Position numbers and translations under genes: made by a program
The notes under the pieces: generated by a model
The model's database searches: none
What the model was told of the DNA's origin: nothing
The model's input: only the letters and a program-made list of their open reading frames with translations
In this document: one piece after another, positions 30,377 to 34,608 of the stretch
How positions within the stretch are numbered: position 1 is the stretch's first letter
Layout of the letters: every line of letters starts with the position of its first letter
From: an uncultured Bacilli bacterium
GTDB taxonomy: Bacteria > Bacillota_I > Bacilli_A > RF39 > UBA660
NCBI GenBank assembly: GCA_944332265.1
Contig: CALVJQ010000017.1
Location: 1 to 34,608 of the forward strand
Length of the DNA stretch: 34,608 nucleotides
Reading direction: 5' to 3'

Positions 30377-31318
30377 ATGAAAGTTTTATTGTTTAGTCAT
30401 ATTCAGGATATAGATGGAATGGGAAGTGTTATTTTAGGAAAAATGGCTTTTTCTTCTTTAGATTATGTTTTATGTAAGACTTTTGAAGTTACAGATAAGG
30501 TTAGTAGTTATTATAAAGAAGGAAAGTTATATGATTATGATTTTGTTTTTATTAATGACTTGTGTATAAAAGAGCCATTATTAGGTATTATTGATAAAGA
30601 TAACCAGTTAAGAAATAAAATATTAGTTTTTGATCACCATATAACGGAAATAGAAGAAGGTAATGACAAGTATAATTATGTAAATATAATTGTGGAAAAT
30701 GATAAGGGTAAAACGTGTGGTACAAGTTTATTTTATGATTACTTATTAGAAAATAATTATATAAAAAGAACTAAAACTTTAGATGAATTTGTCGAGTTAA
30801 CTAGACAACATGATACATGGGAATGGAAGACTAAGTATAATAATCCTTTAGCAAGAGATTTATATGTTTTATTTGGTGAATTAGGTTATGAAAAGTATTT
30901 AGATGTTATGTTATTAATAGTTAAGAATAATAATGGAGTAGTATTTGATAAGCAAGAACAGAAAGTTATAGATGAATACAATAAGAAATTTAATAATGAT
31001 ATTAAAGACATCTTAGAAAATATGAAACCTTATTCTTTAGATGTTAATGGCGAAGTATATAGGATAGGATTTATTAGGTGCCCCTATAAGTACCGAAATG
31101 ATATTAATGAATTAGTCAAAGAAAATAATAAACATGATGTTGATTTGGTTGGGATGATTTTCGATGATATGGATACAGTTTCTTATAGATTAGTAAAAAA
31201 TAAAGACGCGTCAAAAGTTGCTGTTTATTTCGGCGGTAAAGGACATAAAGATGCTTCATCTAATTTACAAAATAATGAAAAATTTAAAATCGTTTTAAAT
31301 GAATTAGAAAAGAAATAA
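30377..31318 (+). CDS. DHH-family phosphoesterase
   Basis: The protein has 313 residues. The N-terminal motif SHIQDIDGMGS supplies metal ligands, NDLC the second Asp, and the DHH signature lies at residues 86-88 (VFDHHI). A DHHA1-like C-terminal domain ends in GGKGHKDASS. The family includes nanoRNases and cyclic-di-AMP phosphodiesterases. Stand-alone short forms of this type usually act on oligonucleotides or cyclic dinucleotides, but the substrate is not set by sequence. The gene is flanked by terminators on both sides and appears to be transcribed alone. Confidence 0.88.
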   Translation: MKVLLFSHIQDIDGMGSVILGKMAFSSLDYVLCKTFEVTDKVSSYYKEGKLYDYDFVFINDLCIKEPLLGIIDKDNQLRNKILVFDHHITEIEEGNDKYNYVNIIVENDKGKTCGTSLFYDYLLENNYIKRTKTLDEFVELTRQHDTWEWKTKYNNPLARDLYVLFGELGYEKYLDVMLLIVKNNNGVVFDKQEQKVIDEYNKKFNNDIKDILENMKPYSLDVNGEVYRIGFIRCPYKYRNDINELVKENNKHDVDLVGMIFDDMDTVSYRLVKNKDASKVAVYFGGKGHKDASSNLQNNEKFKIVLNELEKK

Positions 31319-31344
31319 AAAAGTACTTAAATGAGTACTTTTTT
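31317..31344. terminator. Bidirectional terminator
   Basis: An 11-bp stem (AAAAAAGTACT 31317-31327 with AGTACTTTTTT 31334-31344) with a 6-nt loop serves the DHH gene and the convergent aminotransferase gene. Confidence 0.88.
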
Positions 31345-33409
31345 ATTGGTTAAATTTATTAATATCAAAGATTATACCATATTCTGGATATACTTTATTG
31401 CCTATTTTAGCAAGCTTTTCTAAGGTTTTTATTCCGCCTAGTTTTTTATAAAATTCTAAAGCATTTTTATTTTCTTTTAAGCACCAAATAAGCATATTTC
31501 TTTTATTATATCCTTTTAAGTATTTTATTGTTTCTCTAAATAAGGATGTTCCGATTCCTTTATTTGTGAAATTTGGATCAATGTATAAACTTACAATTTC
31601 ACAATCTGCATTATATTCTTCTTTTTCGTTTGAATCAAAACAGCTATAACCAATTACTTGATTATTTTCTTTATTTATAGCGACTAGAACACAATTTTTA
31701 TAGTCATCAAAACTTGCAATATATTTAGTAGTTTGTTCTTCTATATTTAGAGAATTTAAGTATTGTTCATCTATTATATTTTTATAAGTTTTTTGCCAAC
31801 TATTTACTTTAATTTTAGCCATTTGTTCTTGATCTTCTAGACGATTAAGTCTAATTTCATAGGAATTTTCATTAACAATTTCTTGGAGAGATTCGTTCAT
31901 AAGAGTTAAGGCATTTATTAATTCTTTATCTTCGTGGGCAAAAGTTACTCTTCCAACTAATTCTTCTTGATATGGCCATGAAATGGATTGACCGATTAAA
32001 AAACGAATGCGGTTTGAATGATAAAAGAATTCTAATAGGTCTTTTTCAGTTTTTATTGGTTTTCCTTTATAGTTTTTGCCTTTTAATTCTGTAAAATCTA
32101 GAATTGCAAAGAATCCTGATTCTGGTTCTAAATTTTCGGGAAATTTAGTATAAGGTAAGCCTTTTAATAGGATGTTTAATTTTTCTTTATTTTTTATATA
32201 TTTTTCGATTGTTTTAAGAGTTTTTATTTTTTCCTTTTCGTTAGTTATGGAATTGATGCCACTTGTGAAAGCTTTTAAAATATTAAATTTTTGTTGATAT
32301 TTTTTTCGAAGGTCTTGAAAATATAATTGATAGGCTTCATTTCTTTTAGGGCTTGAATTAAATGCTCCCATTAGAGCACGTCCTACGATATCAGGAGATG
32401 AATCCATTTCTTGAAAAATACGATTTATCACTTCGCGAATAATTATTTCATCAGCAATTAGGAAACCCGCTCTTAAAGAGGCCATTCCATAGCTTTTAGA
32501 TAAACCAAATAAAGTTATTGTATTTCTAAACATTCCTGGAATCGTAGCGATAGGCTTTGCAATATTATTTTCATCATATGTTATATCACGATATACCATA
32601 TCGTCTATTACAAAAACTCCTCTTTCTAAGCAAACTTGACTTATTTTAGTTAATAATTCGGTTTGTTTTTCACCCATTACTTTACCGGTAGGATTGTTGG
32701 GATTAGCGTTTAAAAAGGCAACGACTCTTGGAACATAACCATGACGACGATTATATACACGTTGTAAACTATTATTTATTTCATCAATTGTATTGGCTAA
32801 TTTATCAGGATTTATTAAGTAATTATCTTCTTTTTCTAAAGGAATTATTTCGACTTCAGCTCCAGCTCTTTCAGCTCTAATTGTAAATAAACCATAACTT
32901 GGACCTGGAACTAAGATAACATCTCCTGGTTTAGAAATAATATTTACAATAATATTGAAGGTTATTGATGTAGAAGGAAGAAAGGTTATATTATGGATTG
33001 ATAGACCTTTATCGTCTATATCATCATATTCGTATGGTTCGGTATTTATAAAACCTTCTTGTTCAATATATTTTAGGAGTTCTTTTCTTATTTTGTCGTC
33101 TCCTTCAGTATAAGGATATTGATACATGTTTCCTTCATCTAAAGATTTTTTCATTTCTTCAATTGCTGGTGGGAATGGAAGCGACTTCATAGGATTTCCA
33201 TCACCTAAATTGATGTCAGGATGATTTACTATGTTATTATCTCTTACTTGATAACCGTAAAAGTCGATAGCATCAGCAATTTTTTGAACAGTTGGATTAA
33301 ACTCTTCTTTGTCTAATCTTGCTCCTACATATGGTAGACCGAATCTTCTTTCTTTTAACATAGGATTTTCACGTAGTAATCTTTGAATTGCAGTTGATTT
33401 TATTAGCAT
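31343..33409 (-). CDS. Class I/II aminotransferase fused to a GNAT acetyltransferase
   Basis: Residues ~60-520 form a fold-type I PLP aminotransferase: substrate-side YPYTEGD, NPNNPTG near 237, DDMVYRD near 272 and the PLP-binding Lys305 in LFGLSKSYGMASLRAG. Residues ~525-688 form a GNAT domain with the acetyl-CoA loop NKGIGTS after IVSLYIDP and a closing NALEFYKKLG. The fusion suggests that one protein makes an amino compound and then N-acetylates it, or acts on the same amino acid pool. The ~60-residue N-terminal extension is unusual. It has its own extended -10 promoter (minus strand, 33434-33439). Substrates are unknown. Confidence 0.9.
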   Translation of the reverse strand: MLIKSTAIQRLLRENPMLKERRFGLPYVGARLDKEEFNPTVQKIADAIDFYGYQVRDNNIVNHPDINLGDGNPMKSLPFPPAIEEMKKSLDEGNMYQYPYTEGDDKIRKELLKYIEQEGFINTEPYEYDDIDDKGLSIHNITFLPSTSITFNIIVNIISKPGDVILVPGPSYGLFTIRAERAGAEVEIIPLEKEDNYLINPDKLANTIDEINNSLQRVYNRRHGYVPRVVAFLNANPNNPTGKVMGEKQTELLTKISQVCLERGVFVIDDMVYRDITYDENNIAKPIATIPGMFRNTITLFGLSKSYGMASLRAGFLIADEIIIREVINRIFQEMDSSPDIVGRALMGAFNSSPKRNEAYQLYFQDLRKKYQQKFNILKAFTSGINSITNEKEKIKTLKTIEKYIKNKEKLNILLKGLPYTKFPENLEPESGFFAILDFTELKGKNYKGKPIKTEKDLLEFFYHSNRIRFLIGQSISWPYQEELVGRVTFAHEDKELINALTLMNESLQEIVNENSYEIRLNRLEDQEQMAKIKVNSWQKTYKNIIDEQYLNSLNIEEQTTKYIASFDDYKNCVLVAINKENNQVIGYSCFDSNEKEEYNADCEIVSLYIDPNFTNKGIGTSLFRETIKYLKGYNKRNMLIWCLKENKNALEFYKKLGGIKTLEKLAKIGNKVYPEYGIIFDINKFNQ

Positions 33410-33484
33410 GTTTTACCTCTTTTCTTGTTTTGTATTATATCATGTTATATAGAGAAACTTGTATTTAATTTATTACATGTATGT

Positions 33485-33490
33485 TATAAT
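33485..33490 (+). promoter_or_regulatory. -10 box of the MFS-like transporter gene
   Basis: TATAAT at 33485-33490 lies 34 bp before the chosen start. Transcription would begin near 33497, which excludes the upstream ATG at 33495 as a start. The -35 box is weak. Confidence 0.55.
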
Positions 33491-33524
33491 TTGAATGAAA
33501 GTAGAGTGTGGTGAGGTAAGTAGA

Positions 33525-34580
33525 ATGAAGAAATTTAAAGTAGGGGAAGATTTAGAGTGTGGACTTTTATATTTTTATGTTCATTTTGTTGTAGAAGTAT
33601 TGTGCTTTTTTGTATTAGCTAGATTAATAGGTGATAGTCCTTTTTTATGGTTAGCTCCATTATTTTATGATGTAATAGCATTTGTTCCTCAAGGCATAAT
33701 TGGTTATATTTATGATAGATTTAAAAAGTTTAATTGTGGATTATGGGGATTGTTTTTATTATTGTTTGGATTTATATGTTTTGGTTTAGATTTAGTTAAT
33801 CCTTATATAGCGATATTATTTATTGCATTGGGGAATGCTTTTTTACATGTTCAAGGTGCCGAAATTACATTAAGAGTATCAGCGGGTAAATTAGCGCCAA
33901 GTGCCATATTTGTAGCTGGAGGTTCTTTTGGAGTTGTTACAGGTAAATTATTAGGTACTACGGTAGTTAGTTTTTGGATATTAGTTATTTTGGCTTTATC
34001 AACTATACCTTTTATTCTTTTAGCTGATAGTTATATAAATGAGAAAAATAATAATTGTGAAAAATTTGACTATGTTAAAGAGAATAGTAATCAATTGATA
34101 ATAGTTATGGCTTTAGTTTTCTTTGTAGCAGTTAGAGGATATATGGGATATGGTTTACCTACATCATGGAATAAGACTGTTTTGCAAACCGTAATATTGT
34201 ATGTAGCAATGGGCTTGGGTAAAGCTTTAGGAGGGATTTTATCCGATATCTATGGTTTAAAAAAAGTAGGAATAGGTAGTTGTTTATTATCTTTACCTTT
34301 CTTGTTACTAGGAGATAATTTAATGTTTGTTTCATTAATCGGAGTATTATTTTTTAGTATGACGATGTCTATTACATTAGCATTATTAGTTTCGGTATTT
34401 AAGCAAGCTCCTGGTTTAGCTTTTGGAATGACAACATTAGGTTTGTTTTTAGGTTCTGTTCCTATATTTATATTTAGAATAACTTCAGTATTAATCAATT
34501 GTTGTATTATAGTTGTCTTAACTTTATTATGTGTAATAATATTGATGAAAGTTATTAGAAAGGATAAAGAGTATGAGTAA
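33525..34580 (+). CDS. MFS-like membrane transporter
   Basis: This hydrophobic protein of 351 residues has about ten to eleven membrane segments. It shows the loop pattern of major facilitator proteins: GYIYDRFKK after segment two and GGILSDIYGLKK in the second half, the duplicated G-x-x-x-D-R/K loop. It is slightly short for the family. The substrate is unknown. ATG 33525 has GAGGT seven bases upstream and is preferred to ATG 33495. The end overlaps the start of the next gene, suggesting an operon that continues past the window. Confidence 0.82.
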   Translation: MKKFKVGEDLECGLLYFYVHFVVEVLCFFVLARLIGDSPFLWLAPLFYDVIAFVPQGIIGYIYDRFKKFNCGLWGLFLLLFGFICFGLDLVNPYIAILFIALGNAFLHVQGAEITLRVSAGKLAPSAIFVAGGSFGVVTGKLLGTTVVSFWILVILALSTIPFILLADSYINEKNNNCEKFDYVKENSNQLIIVMALVFFVAVRGYMGYGLPTSWNKTVLQTVILYVAMGLGKALGGILSDIYGLKKVGIGSCLLSLPFLLLGDNLMFVSLIGVLFFSMTMSITLALLVSVFKQAPGLAFGMTTLGLFLGSVPIFIFRITSVLINCCIIVVLTLLCVIILMKVIRKDKEYE

Positions 34581-34608
34581 TATAAAATGGATTGTAAGTC
34601 CTAGATTT
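34573..34608 (+). CDS. Start of a downstream gene, 3' partial
   Basis: The ATG at 34573 lies behind AAAGGAT and overlaps the transporter stop by eight bases. Only twelve codons (MSNIKWIVSPRF) are visible, too few to identify. Spacing and overlap support a real, translationally coupled gene. Confidence 0.5.
   Translation, partial: MSNIKWIVSPRF

Overview
This AT-rich window comes from a low-GC member of the Bacillota. TGA serves as a stop codon and Trp is TGG, so the standard code is used, and strong GAGGTG-type ribosome binding sites precede most genes. Peptidoglycan-active enzymes (a LysM amidase, a SleB-like hydrolase and a CHAP protein) imply a cell wall. An uncultured gut-type Bacilli lineage would fit, but that placement is inference.

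Left third (about 720-13,050) is an NAD-metabolism locus in two co-directional operons. Operon 1 encodes nicotinamidase, nicotinate phosphoribosyltransferase, an ADP-ribose-type NUDIX hydrolase and glutamine-dependent NAD synthetase. Operon 2 encodes an unknown protein, PRPP synthetase, NadD, PnuC, a NadR-type NMN adenylyltransferase/ribosylnicotinamide kinase, a small protein with a Ser/Gly/Cys tail, a radical SAM enzyme, a PncC/CinA-type NMN amidase and NAD kinase. Both start at nearly identical sigma-A promoters whose -10 box lies inside a 23-bp palindrome. Related sites recur in the pncA leader, before nadD and over the start of the NrtR-type regulator gene at 17,088. I infer one NrtR regulon covering salvage, transport, synthesis and NADP formation. 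Between the operons, a probable yybP-ykoY (Mn2+) riboswitch precedes a lipoprotein of unknown function that appears to start at ATT.

Middle (13,100-18,360): a 3-alpha-hydroxysteroid-dehydrogenase-like SDR, a TetR regulator and an acyl-CoA ligase with a perfect 22-bp palindrome in its leader, then a HAD nucleotidase, NrtR and a SleB-like hydrolase.

Island (18,498-23,204): an exact 29-bp copy of the tRNA-Trp 3' end lies 4.68 kb downstream of the intact tRNA. Between the copies are five minus-strand genes: a small membrane protein, three related secreted proteins and a membrane-anchored XRE-type regulator. No integrase is visible.

Right third (23,300-34,608): a phage-type hypothetical, a zinc-ribbon protein, two large or medium unknown proteins, a four-gene cluster of WXG100-like probable type VII secretion substrates (one with a CHAP domain), a DHH phosphoesterase, an aminotransferase-GNAT fusion, an MFS-like transporter and the first codons of a further gene.
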